Virus record (IMG/VR): IMGVR_UViG_3300018428_000041
Span: 1-47,438 of that record
DNA from: a virus
Strand: one strand, 5' to 3'
Length of the DNA stretch: 47,438 nucleotides
Shown one piece after another: positions 46,970 through 47,438 of the stretch. The translations under genes and the position numbers were made by a program. Below the pieces are notes generated by a model, which saw nothing but the letters and a program-made list of their open reading frames with translations, was not told where the DNA came from and did not search any database. The stretch's first letter is position 1. Each line of letters opens with the position of its first letter.

Positions 46970-47438
46970 CAGAGTTAGAATTTAAAAATACAAACCCAGT
47001 CTCCTACGGAGAAGGAAATGTGAACTTACTCTACAGTAGTAGTATAAGTACAGGATCGTATGAGCTGCCTTCTAACAAGTATGGAGCTTCAGGTTCTTTT
47101 TCTTATGATAAAGAGCTAAGCGGAGTAGGTACAGGACCTAATTTTAAAGAATACTATTTAGCTGACGGTTTATTTCCGCCATACAGAATTTTAGGACTTA
47201 CTATACCTTTCCAAAGTGCTAATGCAGTACAATTAGAACAAACACTTTCTGCTGTTACAAAAATAAGATTTGACTTTGGAGGTTCAGAAGCTGTATGTAA
47301 TGTAGACCAGGTTACTAAAAGAGCAGGATATTATCATATTAGAGTATTCCCTGTAGACATACTTACGTTTTTAGAAGGAGTAGATAATTCAGGAACACCT
47401 TATATACAGACCGTAGAGTTTATTTTTGAACCATATCT
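46966..47438 (+). CDS. Structural-operon protein, start only (3' truncated)
   Basis: ATG overlaps the preceding TGA (ATGA). It reads MTELEFKNTNPVSYGEGNVN and then a beta-rich region with TGPNFKEYYLADGLFPPYRI. The frame stays open for 157 codons to the window edge, so the C-terminus is missing. No named family visible; by position a baseplate or tail protein. Confidence 0.6.
   Translation, partial: MTELEFKNTNPVSYGEGNVNLLYSSSISTGSYELPSNKYGASGSFSYDKELSGVGTGPNFKEYYLADGLFPPYRILGLTIPFQSANAVQLEQTLSAVTKIRFDFGGSEAVCNVDQVTKRAGYYHIRVFPVDILTFLEGVDNSGTPYIQTVEFIFEPY

Overview
The window is a 47.4 kb piece of an AT-rich, gene-dense tailed-phage genome, most likely a T4-like myovirus infecting a Bacteroidota host. 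The myovirus call rests on a contiguous baseplate block (gp5/OB-fold spike-like, gp25-like and gp6-like proteins) and a gp55-like late sigma factor. The host call rests on eleven promoters with Bacteroidota architecture (GTTG, 20 nt, TATATTTA), on TAAAGGTTATG start regions without strong Shine-Dalgarno sequences, and on a lipoprotein whose sequence after the lipid-modified Cys (EKEE) resembles the Bacteroidota surface-export signal. An aquatic source is only a guess.

Layout. (1) 1-13018, plus strand, tightly overlapping genes: a glycan biosynthesis and modification operon with a pyruvyl-transferase end, methyltransferase, two DUF115-like proteins, sugar cytidylyltransferase, a sulfation group (APS kinase, sulfotransferase, DUF2061 membrane protein), many GT-A type glycosyltransferases, a GDSL/SGNH esterase and a 2OG-Fe(II) oxygenase. 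(2) 13042-17946: small zinc proteins, an HNH-like protein, a membrane-anchored lytic enzyme, a second SGNH protein and another glycosyltransferase. (3) 17970-30693: short transcription units, many with their own host-type promoter: frameshifted DUF932 gene, FG-GAP lipoprotein, ferredoxin-NADP reductase-like flavoprotein, pyrimidine-dimer glycosylase, RecA-like ATPase, SWIM protein, cysteine-protease-like protein and more SGNH and glycosyltransferase genes. It ends in a strong terminator and a gene-poor stretch. (4) 30853-32942, minus strand: glycosyltransferase, SGNH hydrolase, 2OG oxygenase and a small gene. (5) 33008-36803: GIY-YIG-type protein, second lipoprotein, HD hydrolase and late sigma factor. 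(6) 36825-end: baseplate/tail structural operon, running off the window.

The genes suggest two regulatory classes. Early or middle accessory genes use host-type promoters. Late genes, including structural, lysis and some glycan genes, are preceded by a (A/C/T)TATTTAT motif that the gp55-like factor could read. The most striking content is the glycan module: about a dozen glycosyltransferase-like proteins, six SGNH proteins, two 2OG oxygenases, and enzymes for pyruvylation, methylation, CMP-sugar formation and sulfation. It could decorate the virion or remodel the host surface. Two adjacent glycosyltransferase genes each carry one in-frame amber codon, and the DUF932 gene carries a frameshift. 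No tRNA, rRNA, CRISPR array or insertion sequence was recognised.
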